A DNA stretch of 33,718 bases from Sphaerospermopsis aphanizomenoides BCCUSP55 (GCF_001586785.1 NZ_LUFH02000067.1:1-33718), one strand, 5' to 3'. Shown: positions 7,605 through 16,202, counted from the first letter of the stretch. The notes: generated from the letters alone by a model not told the origin. Made by a program: numbers and translations.

Positions 7605-9080
7605 CTAGGCATTCAGTTTCTTTTCTACTAATTCATTAGTTAGTTTGGGGTCAGCACGTTTGTTTGTCTTCTTCAGCACTTGTCCGACAAAGAAACCTTT
7701 GAGGTTAGTATTCCCACCACGATACTTTTCTACCTGTTGGGGATTAGCAGCGATGATTTCATCAACAATGGGTTCTAGTACAGTAGGATCACTGATTAAT
7801 TCCTGTCCTGCAAATGCTTGTTCAGGAGAAACACCATTAAGTAAATCTACAAGTTTTTCTTTGGCTTGAGCATTGCTAATTTTACCTTTTTCAATGCGAG
7901 TAATCACATCTGCAAGGTTAGCAGGAGTCAGTGCGATTTCGGAAATTGTGAGTTTTTGTTTATTTAAGTAAGCAGCAATATCTTGAGTGATCCAGTTAGC
8001 AGCTGCTTTGGGATTTGCACCAGCTGCGATCGCACTTTCAAAATATCCAGCTACCGAACTATCTTCTGTCAAGACTCGCGTATCATAGGCGGAAAGTCCC
8101 AACTCGTTTTCATAACGATGGCGTTTTTGTGCGGGTAATTCCGGTAATTCACTCTTCCAAGTTTCTAACTGCAAATCAGAAACTTCGATAGGTGCTAAAT
8201 CAGGTTCAGGAAAATAACGATAATCGCTAGAACCTTCTTTAACCCGCATACTGCTGGTGCGTTGTGAACCTTCTTCCCACAGACGAGTTTCTTGAACTAT
8301 TTTTTCCCCAGCTTCAATAGCGGCAATTTGGCGTTCAATTTCATAGTCTATCGCCTTTTGAATGGCACTGAAGGAGTTCATATTTTTGATTTCCACCTTC
8401 GTACCAAATTTTTCTTGTCCCACAGGACGGACGGAAATATTCACATCACAACGCAAAGATCCTTCTTGCATATTTCCATCACTGACACCAAGATAGCGCA
8501 TAATCCGGCGCAACTCTTGGGCATATTCAGCCGCTTCTTGGCCAGTACGCAAGTCAGGTTCAGAAACAATTTCCACCAAGGGTACACCTGCGCGGTTGTA
8601 GTCTACGAGAGAATAACTAGAACCAGAAAGCCTGTCACTTCCTGCGTGTACGAGTTTTCCCGCATCCTCTTCCATGTGCAGACGAGTAATACCGATGCGT
8701 TTGCGGGTGGGGTTTCCCGCATCATCTACCAATTCTATTTCTATCCAACCATGTTCTGCTATAGGTAAGTCATATTGAGAAATTTGATAGTTTTTCGGTA
8801 AATCAGGATAAAAATACTGTTTACGGTCAAATTTGCTATATCTAGCGATTTGACAATTTAATGCTAAACCTGCTTTGACTGCATATTCTAGAACTTTGGC
8901 GTTGAGTACGGGTAACACTCCTGGTAAACCCATACACACCGGGTCGATGTTGGTATTAGGATCAGCACCAAATGCGGTGGAACTGTTGGAGAAGATTTTG
9001 GTGTTAGTGCTGAGTTGACAATGGGTTTCTAAACCAATAATTGCTTCGTATTCTGTTTTTACGGGTGTGGCTGTGGTCAT
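7605..9080 (-). CDS. gatB: Aspartyl/glutamyl-tRNA amidotransferase subunit B
   Basis: GatB is the tRNA-binding and kinase subunit of GatCAB, which converts Glu-tRNA(Gln) (and Asp-tRNA(Asn)) to the amidated forms; cyanobacteria depend on it for Gln-tRNA(Gln). The 491-residue length fits. The N-terminal YEAIIGLETHCQLST, then CMGLPGVLPVLN, RKQYFYPDLPKNYQISQYD and the HMEEDAGKL segment are conserved catalytic-domain motifs. GSLRCDVNISVRP and the KNMNSF block follow. The C-terminal part is the helical YqeY-like tRNA-binding tail ending with FFVGQVLKKTNKRADP. No gatA or gatC is present here, as is usual for cyanobacteria, where the subunits are scattered. Confidence 0.97.
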   Translation of the reverse strand: MTTATPVKTEYEAIIGLETHCQLSTNTKIFSNSSTAFGADPNTNIDPVCMGLPGVLPVLNAKVLEYAVKAGLALNCQIARYSKFDRKQYFYPDLPKNYQISQYDLPIAEHGWIEIELVDDAGNPTRKRIGITRLHMEEDAGKLVHAGSDRLSGSSYSLVDYNRAGVPLVEIVSEPDLRTGQEAAEYAQELRRIMRYLGVSDGNMQEGSLRCDVNISVRPVGQEKFGTKVEIKNMNSFSAIQKAIDYEIERQIAAIEAGEKIVQETRLWEEGSQRTSSMRVKEGSSDYRYFPEPDLAPIEVSDLQLETWKSELPELPAQKRHRYENELGLSAYDTRVLTEDSSVAGYFESAIAAGANPKAAANWITQDIAAYLNKQKLTISEIALTPANLADVITRIEKGKISNAQAKEKLVDLLNGVSPEQAFAGQELISDPTVLEPIVDEIIAANPQQVEKYRGGNTNLKGFFVGQVLKKTNKRADPKLTNELVEKKLNA

Positions 9081-9222
9081 ATTACCATTTTCATGATTTT
9101 TCTTTAGGGTACTATTTTAGCGGTTTTGTTCTTTCTCTAGGGTAGTGTCTTCTGATTTAGGGTTTAGGGGTTTCTGGAATTTGCTAATTCATATATTCGA
9201 TGTAATTAATTTTAATAACTTA

Positions 9223-9313
9223 GGACTTACACACAAGTTACGAAAGAACGAACCACGAAGGACACAAAGGACACAAAGGAAAGAGGGTTTGAGAGGTATT
9301 TTGCGTAAGTCCT
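9223..9313. repeat. GGACTTACGCA-type inverted-end element
   Basis: The ends GGACTTAC and GTAAGTCC are inverted repeats. The interior GAACCACGAAGGACACAAAGG and AGAGGGTTT is shared with the element at about 1494-1582. It has a size and form like a miniature non-coding mobile element; no transposase is encoded. Confidence 0.65.
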
Positions 9314-9365
9314 GTAACTTTCGTGATTTTAATTAGTCATCAATATTTATATATATATAAGGTTG

Positions 9366-9389
9366 GGTGGGCAATGCCCACCTTTTTTT
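9366..9389 (+). terminator. Strong intrinsic-terminator-like hairpin
   Basis: GGTGGGC-AAT-GCCCACC followed by seven T on the plus strand. No plus-strand gene lies just upstream, so it either ends an unannotated transcript or is part of the repeat cluster; it lies between the gatB promoter region and the end of the RTX gene. Confidence 0.45.
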
Positions 9390-9423
9390 ATCTTACGCAG
9401 AGGCGCAAAGACGCAGAGAGAAG

Positions 9424-12400
9424 TTAAGCAATCACCAGAAAATCACTACTACTCAGAGTGGCATCAGGATTTCCCAAATAAGCAAATTCAAACACTGAAG
9501 CTGCACCCAAAACATTACCATTTTGGTTATAGAAAATACTGCCAGTTTCTTGACTATAAACAATGCGAGCATTACTAGCATCTACTAATCCATTATTTGC
9601 CACTACAGCAAAGTCGGTTAATGCTTGTCCAGCAGCATTAGTAATAGCATTAAATGTAGCTTTACTAAGTGCAATCTTATCTTGTCCGACTTCAAATAGG
9701 GTGATGTAATCAGCACCTAAATTAGCATTAAAAACTCCATTTCCTTGGAAACGAAATTCATCATTACCCACTCCTCCATTGAGGAAATCATCACCTAATC
9801 CTCCCGACAGGATATCATTTCCTGCTAATCCTTGCAGGAGGTCGCTTCCTTCCGCACCAACCAACAGATTACCTAATGAATTACCTGTGATACGGTCATT
9901 TGCTGCACTACCTGTAGCATTTTCAATCACATTATTAGCAGAAAGAATGAGTTTGAGATTACTGTTGACTGTCTGTGTAGTAGCAACACCTAAATTTACA
10001 TTCACCGCAGCAGTAGTTCCAGTAAAGTCAAGAGTATCCGTTCCCCCGGTTGTTACTTCTGTAATCGTATCCGTTCCTAAAGCAGAATTGGCAACAAAAG
10101 CATAAGTATCATTCCCATTTCCACCTGTAAGAACGTTATTGGCAGTATTACCCGTAAGGACATTATTACCAGCATTACCTGTACCGTTGATAGCTGTTGT
10201 TCCCGTTAAAGTTAGATTTTCCACACCTGCGGCTAAAGTTGTGGTGACAGAAGCACTGAGGGTATCAGTAATAGTTGTGGTAGCAGTGGTTTTACTTCCT
10301 AAACTAGCGTTAGTGGGAGAACTCAACGTGAAGATAAAGGTTTCATTGGCTTCATTATTGGCATCATTGATAATGGGGATATCAATAAATTGACTGGTAG
10401 TATTAGGGGCAAAGGTCAATGTTCCGGTTTTGGTGGTGTAGTCTGAACCGGCTATAGCTGTACCGTTACTAGTTGTATAGTTAACAGTAATAGTTTGACT
10501 ACTGGCAGCAGAAAGAGTAACGGTATACCGGACGTTTTGGGGACTGGTTAAGCCTTCAACTATTGTTTGGTCTGCACTGAGATTAATGGTGACAGACGGT
10601 GCTACATCATCGTTAGTAATAGTACCTGTCACCGCTGTAGTTGTACCAATGGTGTAACCTGTACCTGTAGCTAAAGTTAAAGCCACGGTTTCGTTAGATT
10701 CAACAGTGGTATCACCTGTGGGGTCGATTGTTAAGGTTGCTGTGCTGCTTCCGGCTGCAAAGGTGATGGTTTTGCCAGTTCCGGGTGTTGCACCTGTGTA
10801 GTCGGTACTAGCTGCTGTACCTGCAATGCTGTAATTAACGGTTAAGGCATTGGTGGTACTACCTGTGCGAGTGAAGGTATAAACTAAGTTGGTTGTGCCA
10901 TTTTCCGTAACGCTACTAGGAGATACAGCTAGGGTGATGGTGGGTAAAGCTACATCATCGTTAGTAATAGTACCTGTCACCGCTGTAGTTGTACCAACGG
11001 TGTAACCTGTACCTGAAACTAGGGTTAAAGCCACGGTTTCATTAGATTCAACAATGGTATCCCCTGTGGGATCTATTACTAGGGTTGCGGTACTTGAACC
11101 TGCGGCAAAGGTAATGGTTTTGCCTGTTCCGGGTGTTGCACCTGTATAGTCGGTACTAGTTGCTGTACCTGCGATGCTGTAGTTGACGGTGAGGGCGTTG
11201 GTGGTACTACCTGTGCGGGTGAAGGTATAAACTAGGTTGGTTGTACCATTTTCCGTAACGCTGCTGGGAGATACAGCTAGGGTAACAGTGCTGGTGGGAT
11301 TTGGATTGGTAATATTAACTAACGTTAGCGAATAGTTGCTATTGCTGTAGTTGTAATATTGGGAAATTCCTACATAGTAATTCCCTGCTTGCAAGGTTTG
11401 GGTAGTTTGAACATTACGAGTAGGACCAGCATAATTAGAGTAAACTTGTTCTCCACTATCAATTAAGCCATTATTATTGCTATCGTAATAAATTGTGGCA
11501 TAAAGATAGTTTTGTGTGACTCCACTCAACTGTAAAGAAATGTCATTTGTGCTTGTGAGGGAAAATTTGTAATAGTCTAATCTATCGGCACTGCCAACAA
11601 ATTCTGTAATCGTCTGAGTCCCTGCTAAATTACCAAGATTGTAAGCAGTTCCGAGTGTATTTCCCGGATCCGAAGCAATTGAAGGGGGTGCAGATGTGGC
11701 TGATAATTGTAGGGAATAGTTGCTGTTGGAGTAGTCGTAGTATTGGGAAATTCCTATATAGTAATTCCCCGCTCCTAATGTGGTATTAATCACTGGACTG
11801 GTACGACTCGGACCCCAGTAATCGTAGTAAATGTCATCGTCAGTATCAATTAAGCCATTATTATTGCTATCGTAATAAATTGTGGCAGCAAGATAGTTTT
11901 GTGTGACTCCATTCAACTTTAAAGTTATATTATTTGTGCTTGTCAGGGAGAATTTGTAATAGTCTAATCTATCTGCACTGCCAACAAATTCTGTGATTGT
12001 CTGAGTCCCTGTTAAATTACCAAGATTGTAAGCAGTTCCGAGTGTATTTCCTGGATTAGAAGCAATTGAAGGTGGTGCAGATGTGGCTGATAATTGTAGG
12101 GAATAGTTGCTGTTGGAGTAGTCGTAGTATTGGGAAATTTCTATATAGTAATTCCCCGCTCCTAATGTGGCATTAATCACTGGACTGGTACGACTCGGAC
12201 CCCAGTAATCGTAGTAAATGTCATCGTCAGTATCAATGATGCCATTATTATTGCTATCGTAAATGATTGTGGCAGCAAGATAGTTTTGTGTGACTCCACT
12301 CAACTGTAAAGTTATATTATTTGTGCTGGTCAGTGAGAATTTGTAATAATCTAATGGACTTGTACTGCTAATAGAGTCATTGTAGTTATATGATGTGAGA

Positions 12401-12441
12401 ACACCAATGTTTTCAGCCGTTAACAATGTACTTCCTGGCAT
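9424..12441 (-). CDS. Large secreted PPC / Calx-beta / RTX repeat protein
   Basis: 1005-residue modular extracellular protein with no signal peptide. Residues about 1-375 hold three near-identical ~125-residue repeats (LDYYKFSLTSTN ... GAGNYYIGISQYYDYSNSNYSL), which resemble bacterial pre-peptidase C-terminal (PPC) domains. Each contains an EF-hand-like loop such as DSNNNGLIDTDDD. Residues about 385-700 are three Calx-beta domains (VTENGTTNLVYTFTRTG ... ITNDD). Residues about 745-900 contain RTX nonapeptides (GGNGNDTY, GLAGNDILSGGLGDDFLNGG). The last ~100 residues match the C-terminal cap seen in cyanobacterial RTX proteins, where the type I secretion signal lies. It probably acts at the cell surface as a calcium-dependent adhesin or sheath component. 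No enzyme domain is seen. Adjacent repeats are nearly identical at DNA level, so copy number may vary between strains. Confidence 0.88.
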   Translation of the reverse strand: MPGSTLLTAENIGVLTSYNYNDSISSTSPLDYYKFSLTSTNNITLQLSGVTQNYLAATIIYDSNNNGIIDTDDDIYYDYWGPSRTSPVINATLGAGNYYIEISQYYDYSNSNYSLQLSATSAPPSIASNPGNTLGTAYNLGNLTGTQTITEFVGSADRLDYYKFSLTSTNNITLKLNGVTQNYLAATIYYDSNNNGLIDTDDDIYYDYWGPSRTSPVINTTLGAGNYYIGISQYYDYSNSNYSLQLSATSAPPSIASDPGNTLGTAYNLGNLAGTQTITEFVGSADRLDYYKFSLTSTNDISLQLSGVTQNYLYATIYYDSNNNGLIDSGEQVYSNYAGPTRNVQTTQTLQAGNYYVGISQYYNYSNSNYSLTLVNITNPNPTSTVTLAVSPSSVTENGTTNLVYTFTRTGSTTNALTVNYSIAGTATSTDYTGATPGTGKTITFAAGSSTATLVIDPTGDTIVESNETVALTLVSGTGYTVGTTTAVTGTITNDDVALPTITLAVSPSSVTENGTTNLVYTFTRTGSTTNALTVNYSIAGTAASTDYTGATPGTGKTITFAAGSSTATLTIDPTGDTTVESNETVALTLATGTGYTIGTTTAVTGTITNDDVAPSVTINLSADQTIVEGLTSPQNVRYTVTLSAASSQTITVNYTTSNGTAIAGSDYTTKTGTLTFAPNTTSQFIDIPIINDANNEANETFIFTLSSPTNASLGSKTTATTTITDTLSASVTTTLAAGVENLTLTGTTAINGTGNAGNNVLTGNTANNVLTGGNGNDTYAFVANSALGTDTITEVTTGGTDTLDFTGTTAAVNVNLGVATTQTVNSNLKLILSANNVIENATGSAANDRITGNSLGNLLVGAEGSDLLQGLAGNDILSGGLGDDFLNGGVGNDEFRFQGNGVFNANLGADYITLFEVGQDKIALSKATFNAITNAAGQALTDFAVVANNGLVDASNARIVYSQETGSIFYNQNGNVLGAASVFEFAYLGNPDATLSSSDFLVIA

Positions 12442-13037
12442 AGTTTTTTTGTTGATAAGTTTGTAAACGCATTCTTGCTGAATGTTTCGCGTACATCTTA
12501 GCTCTAATTAATTTTTATAACCATAATCAGTATTTATTTTTTAGCAAGTATAGGAATTATCCGCTTGGCAAATATAGGTTTTTGTGTATTAACAAAAATG
12601 CGCCGTCTCAGGCTGTTGGCAATGAAGTGTCTACATTTAGGCTTGCCCAAAATATCAGCGAAAAATCAGGTTGAAATGCCCAAAATCTGTAATACAAATG
12701 TAGTGCAAAATGTCAATACTTAAATAGTAAAAGTATGTTTTTTGTTAAGTAAAATATTTGTAATTGTAAACTACATACACCCCAAATATAGTTTTATATT
12801 ATAAGTACCCAGGCAAAATTAATTTAACATATTGATTGAAAACCAAAATGTCTGTATTCCTTACCTGTTACCTGTTAAGAGTTCCCTCTCCTAAATATAA
12901 AATTTATTTTGCACGACTTGACTCCTGAATTCTTACACTTATTTGCGGAATATCGGCACAAAAACTGTCATAGTTTGTTTGCTAAGAGGCGCTCTACCCA
13001 GTTAAATTTTCAGAAGAGTTGTGATGATAGAATATTG
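12442..13037. other. Intergenic region between the divergent RTX and lipase genes
   Basis: A+T-rich, about 600 bp. It should contain the promoters for both divergent genes. A 41-codon open frame (12598-12723, beginning MRRLRLLAMKCL) is present but unsupported. A short tandem repeat (TTACCTG twice) lies near 12860-12875. The frame of the downstream lipase stays open through the last 130 bp, but only from a TTG. Confidence 0.5.
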
Positions 13038-13646
13038 ATGAATACTGAAAATAAACAGCATCCTGTCTTGTTAGTGCATGGTATTAATGACACTGAGGCT
13101 GTTTTTAACAAAATGGCATTTTACCTCAGACAACGTGGTTGGTCTGTCTATGCTTTGAATTTGTTACCGAATAATGGTGCTGTACCTCTGGAGAAGTTAG
13201 CACAGCAGGTAGCTGATTATGTGGCTGCTACCTTTGAACCACAACAACCATTAGATGTGGTGGGTTTTAGTATGGGGGGAATTGTCAGCCGTTATTATAT
13301 TCAAAGATTGGGGGGAATAGATAGAGTAAAGCGGTTTATTACTATTTCCTCACCTCATCAGGGAACAATAATTGCTTATGGTACATGGTTAGCTGGTGCT
13401 GTGCAGATGCGTCCGAATAGTGATTTTTTGAAAGATTTAAATTCTGATATGGAGATGTTAAAGGAGTTGAATTTTACATCTATTTGGACACCTTATGATT
13501 TGATGATTTTACCTCCTAAAAGTTCGCAATTGCCATTTGCTAAAGAAGTTATTTTACCAGTTGTACTCCATCCTTGGATGTTGATACATTCAAAATGTTT
13601 GTCAGCAGTAGCAGCAGCTTTAGCAGAACCCATTAAACCCAATTAA
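13038..13646 (+). CDS. Alpha/beta hydrolase, lipase-like
   Basis: About 202-residue hydrolase of the small triacylglycerol lipase type (Bacillus subtilis LipA-like fold). HPVLLVHGIND near the N-terminus supplies the oxyanion hole. GFSMGG is the nucleophile elbow with catalytic Ser. An Asp follows in TPYDLMI, and a His in HPWMLIH could complete the triad. The frame is open to a TTG at 12909, but those 43 residues look random, so the ATG at 13038 (MNTENKQHP) is chosen. No signal peptide is present with this start, so it is probably cytoplasmic; lipid or ester hydrolysis is a family-level inference. It converges with the VOC gene. Confidence 0.85.
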   Translation: MNTENKQHPVLLVHGINDTEAVFNKMAFYLRQRGWSVYALNLLPNNGAVPLEKLAQQVADYVAATFEPQQPLDVVGFSMGGIVSRYYIQRLGGIDRVKRFITISSPHQGTIIAYGTWLAGAVQMRPNSDFLKDLNSDMEMLKELNFTSIWTPYDLMILPPKSSQLPFAKEVILPVVLHPWMLIHSKCLSAVAAALAEPIKPN

Positions 13647-13695
13647 ACATTCAAAATTTAAAAGGTAGGATTTGCTCGGTTTTTTATATTTGATA

Positions 13696-14124
13696 TCAAG
13701 TGTCACCTATTTGGGTATGTTGAGAATTTTCAAATATTGCCTCTGAATGGCGATAATATTTAAATTCCATTAAATTGTAAAATGGATCTTCTAGAAAGAA
13801 AGTGCTATGTTCGAGGGGAGAACCAACGAAACGGCTTTTAGGTTCTTCTCTAAAAGTTAATTGTTTGGTTTTTGCGGTTTCTAGTAATTCTTGCCAGTCT
13901 TTCTCCTGAGTGAAAATTAAACCGAAATGTCGGGGATAAATAGCTTTTTGAGGTGTTAAAGGTTCTTTGGTGATGTGTGCCACTAATTGATGTCCGTAAA
14001 GGTTGAGAATTAAGGCGTGGGGGTTTTCTCTTCCGGGGATGCAGCCTAAGCCATCAACGTAAAAGGCTTTTGTTTGGGGGATATTGGTAACAGGGAAGGC
14101 GAGGTGAAATATGGTTTGGTTCAT
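13696..14124 (-). CDS. VOC (glyoxalase/dioxygenase) family protein
   Basis: 142-residue protein of the vicinal-oxygen-chelate fold. It shows the two beta-alpha-beta-beta-beta modules: FHLAFPVTNIPQTKAFYVDGLGC at the start, and the C-terminal half ending FFLEDPFYNLMEFKYY, with the usual D-P-x-x-N-x-x-E-F/L signature. Metal-ligand candidates are the His in HLAFPV, a His in PRHFGLIF, and the Glu in MEFKYY. Members include glyoxalases, ring-cleaving dioxygenases and antibiotic-binding proteins, so the substrate is not assignable. Its start is about 110 bp from the divergent XRE-ImmA gene. Confidence 0.85.
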   Translation of the reverse strand: MNQTIFHLAFPVTNIPQTKAFYVDGLGCIPGRENPHALILNLYGHQLVAHITKEPLTPQKAIYPRHFGLIFTQEKDWQELLETAKTKQLTFREEPKSRFVGSPLEHSTFFLEDPFYNLMEFKYYRHSEAIFENSQHTQIGDT

Positions 14125-14186
14125 CGTGGGGGTGGGTTAGAAGGTACAACTATTTTCAGGTAAATAAACTATATTTTAAATTTTTG

Positions 14187-14221
14187 GTTTACAATAAATA
14201 TACTAACGCAAATTTGTAAAC
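14187..14221. promoter_or_regulatory. Inverted-repeat operator around the promoter of the XRE-ImmA gene
   Basis: GTTTACAA (14187-14194) and TTGTAAAC (14214-14221) form a perfect 8-bp inverted repeat with a 19-bp spacer. A TATACT -10 box (14199-14204) sits in the spacer, 29 bp before the ATG at 14233. This is a typical layout for autorepression by an XRE-type regulator. Confidence 0.5.
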
Positions 14222-14232
14222 TAACTACCGTA

Positions 14233-15330
14233 ATGATTGGCACTCGTATTAAACTAGCTCGAAAAAAAGCGGGTTACTCACTGCGTGGTTTAGCCGAAGC
14301 TATGGGTGGCAAAGTTTCCGCACAAGCTATAGGTAAATATGAACGTGGTGAAATGACTCCTAGTTCTGATGTTTTGATTGCTCTAAGCAAAGCATTAGGA
14401 GTGACTTTGGCTTACTTAATGGATAGCCAAGGAATTGAACTAACTGCTGTTGATTTTCGTACCAAAGCAAGTACCACTGCAAAAGATCGCGCCCGTGTAG
14501 AAACAGAAGTGATTGAATGGGTAGAACGATACTTGCAAATTGAGCAGATTTTGGAACTGGAAGGTAATAATTGGAAACAGCCTTTTGAGCAACTAAAAAC
14601 CATTCATTCTATTGAGGAATCAGAAGACTTAGCAAATAGTTTACGGAATGATTGGAAACTAGGTTTTGATCCCATTCCTAATATGACTGAACTTTTAGAA
14701 GAGAAAGGTTTAAAGGTTCTCATAGTTGATCTTCCAGAAACGGTTTCTGGTTTTACTTGTCTGGTAAAAAGACCAACAGGTTTATGTGATTTACCCGTAA
14801 TTGTTGTTAATAAAAAATGTTCATTGGAGCGCAGAAGACTAACCCTTGCTCATGAATTATGTCATCGGTTGATTGATCCTCAATATTTATCTGCAAAAGA
14901 TGAAGAAAAAGCAGCAACTAGATTTGCGGGAGCTTTTTTGATGCCTCGTTTTCATTTGGAAAAGGAAGTAGGTAAACATCGCCATTCTTTAGGTTATCAA
15001 GAATTGATTTACCTGAAAAGAATGTACCGGGTGAGTGGTGCAGCTTTACTTGTACGTTTACGGGACATTGGTATTATTGAATCTTCTGTTCTTACCTATA
15101 TGTTTCAATCTGTGGCGAGAAATTGGCGTACTCAAGAACCAGAAGAATTAGAACCTGAAAATAAAAGGGGTGAGTATGAACAACCGAGACGTTTTGAGAG
15201 GTTGTGTTATCGTGCTTTAGCTGAAGATTTGATTTCATTGGTTACAGCTTCAGAACTGTTGCGGACAAAGGTGGAAAAAGTAGAAGTTGGTTTGAAGGGA
15301 CCACAGTTATCAGATGCAAATTCTCGTTAG
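14233..15330 (+). CDS. XRE-family HTH plus ImmA/IrrE metallopeptidase regulator
   Basis: 365-residue fusion. Residues about 1-65 are an XRE helix-turn-helix (GTRIKLARKKAGYSLRGLAE, then SAQAIGKYERGEMTPS). From about residue 125 to 270 is an ImmA/IrrE (DUF955) zinc peptidase domain with HExxH in TLAHELCHRLID (about residues 206-210) and a downstream E in KAATRFAGAFLMP. Proteins of this layout cleave or displace repressors in phage, mobile-element and stress circuits, and often form toxin-antitoxin pairs. The next gene begins 17 bp inside its 3' end and encodes only the start of a PIN-domain protein, so the partner toxin seems lost. The inverted repeat at 14187-14221 suggests self-regulation. 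Confidence 0.9.
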   Translation: MIGTRIKLARKKAGYSLRGLAEAMGGKVSAQAIGKYERGEMTPSSDVLIALSKALGVTLAYLMDSQGIELTAVDFRTKASTTAKDRARVETEVIEWVERYLQIEQILELEGNNWKQPFEQLKTIHSIEESEDLANSLRNDWKLGFDPIPNMTELLEEKGLKVLIVDLPETVSGFTCLVKRPTGLCDLPVIVVNKKCSLERRRLTLAHELCHRLIDPQYLSAKDEEKAATRFAGAFLMPRFHLEKEVGKHRHSLGYQELIYLKRMYRVSGAALLVRLRDIGIIESSVLTYMFQSVARNWRTQEPEELEPENKRGEYEQPRRFERLCYRALAEDLISLVTASELLRTKVEKVEVGLKGPQLSDANSR

Positions 15331-15385
15331 TGATACATCCTGTTTAATTGATCTGCGTAAATTCTTATCCATATTTGGTATCTGA
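15314..15385 (+). pseudogene. N-terminal stub of a PIN-domain toxin
   Basis: Overlaps the end of the XRE-ImmA gene by 17 bp and encodes 23 residues beginning MQILVSDTSCLIDLRKF before a TGA. The S-D-T-S-x-L-I-D-L pattern is the first strand and first acidic residue of PIN nucleases. All other catalytic residues are missing, so this is a truncated remnant of a translationally coupled partner. Confidence 0.6.
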
Positions 15386-15444
15386 TAGAGAAAATATGTG
15401 TATACTAAAGAATAGTTTTTATTCATCCCGATGGAGATAACAAA

Positions 15445-15645
15445 ATGAATATGCAGCCAGTAAGATCAAGAGCCATCAGTGCTGTTGGATATGATGAAAC
15501 AACTAGGCGTATGAAAATTCAATTCACTAACAGAGGAACATACGACTTCTGTAATGTTCCAAAACATATATATGAAGGTTTGTTATTAGCTGATTCTAAG
15601 GGAACGTATTACCATAACCATATAAGAGATAGATATCAGTGTTAG
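15445..15645 (+). CDS. KTSC domain-containing protein
   Basis: 66-residue protein covering essentially one KTSC domain. It runs from SRAISAVGYDETTRRMKIQF through GTYDFCNVPKHIYEGLLLADSKGTYYHNHIRDRY. The family name comes from a conserved C-terminal K-T/S-S/C-type segment, here SKGTYYHNHIRD. The fold is small and beta-rich; its function is not established, though members are found in phages and near nucleic-acid enzymes. A purine-rich GATGGAGATAA lies upstream of the ATG. It is preceded by the toxin stub and followed by a possible small-transcript region. Confidence 0.85.
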   Translation: MNMQPVRSRAISAVGYDETTRRMKIQFTNRGTYDFCNVPKHIYEGLLLADSKGTYYHNHIRDRYQC

Positions 15646-15974
15646 TGATATCGCCATTTTTATGAGGACTGGGTAAATTGTCAAGCGATCGCATTTTCAC
15701 AAAAAGCCCACTTTATTAACTATAATAAATACATAGGATGCAGAAGACATGGTTTAAACATGACATCCCGTTACCTTAAAGGTCGAGGAATTCCGGTAAA
15801 GACGTTCTGAATACCAAAATTTAATTTATTTTTTGGCGAGGACTCCTGAAGGAGTCTTTGTTATTGAAGGGGTTGATAATTTTTGATTATGAAAATAGTT
15901 TTTGAAGTTTTTTACTATAACGCCATTCCAATATATTAAGATCAAATAGTGCTATATATTTAGAGATGATTATT
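15646..15974. other. Intergenic region with a possible small transcript
   Basis: A consensus TATAAT at 15721-15726 and a terminator at 15841-15865 delimit a possible transcript of about 130 nt. Inside is a 16-codon open frame (15760-15810, MTSRYLKGRGIPVKTF) with no clear ribosome-binding site. A HIP1 octamer lies near 15685. It may be a small RNA, a peptide gene, or a leader for the toxin-antitoxin pair that follows. Confidence 0.4.
15841..15865 (+). terminator. Intrinsic terminator
   Basis: GACTCC-TGAA-GGAGTC followed by TTTGTTATT. The tail is the same as that of the terminator at 22560-22590. Confidence 0.6.
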
Positions 15975-16202
15975 ATGACGTTACATGAACTTCAAGATCA
16001 AGCACTAAAATTATCTGTTGAAGAACGTAGACAATTAATCAATATCTTAACTCGCTCTCTCCTACCAAAAACACATTCAGCCACAAAACCAAAAGGTTTA
16101 GCTGCAAGTTTAATTGGTATTGCCAAAACAGACACAGCACCACCTACAGATGAAGAGGTGAAAGCTTTACTAAATGAAAGGTTGGCGCAAAAATATTTAT
16201 AA
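15975..16202 (+). CDS. VapB-like antitoxin
   Basis: 75-residue (78 from the ATG at 15966) acidic/helical protein, MTLHELQDQALKLSVEERRQLINILTRSL at the N-terminus and a proline/lysine linker before a C-terminal helix (DEEVKALLNERLAQKYL). This architecture, with a dimerising N-terminus and a toxin-binding C-terminal tail, is common for antitoxins of PIN toxins in cyanobacteria. Its stop codon overlaps the start of the PIN gene (TAATG), showing translational coupling. GAG about 9 nt upstream supports the ATG at 15975. Confidence 0.75.
   Translation: MTLHELQDQALKLSVEERRQLINILTRSLLPKTHSATKPKGLAASLIGIAKTDTAPPTDEEVKALLNERLAQKYL

Larger units (their letters stand above)
9081..9423. other. Intergenic repeat cluster between gatB and the RTX gene
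   Basis: No gene seen. It holds a GGACTTAC...GTAAGTCC element at 9223-9313 related to the one at about 1494-1582, a strong plus-strand hairpin with a T-run at 9366-9389, and a purine-rich interspersed repeat (ACGCAGAGGCGCAAAGACGC) at about 9394-9422 that runs up to the RTX gene stop codon. Confidence 0.6.

Noticed and set aside
9779-10393. Plus-strand frames inside the RTX gene
   Set aside because: Antisense shadows of the repetitive coding sequence.
10600-11320. Direct repeats that could be mistaken for a mobile element or array
   Set aside because: They are the in-frame coding repeats of the Calx-beta domains of the large secreted protein.
12598-12723. 41-codon plus-strand frame in the RTX-lipase gap
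   Set aside because: No ribosome-binding site and no homology I recognise; could be chance.
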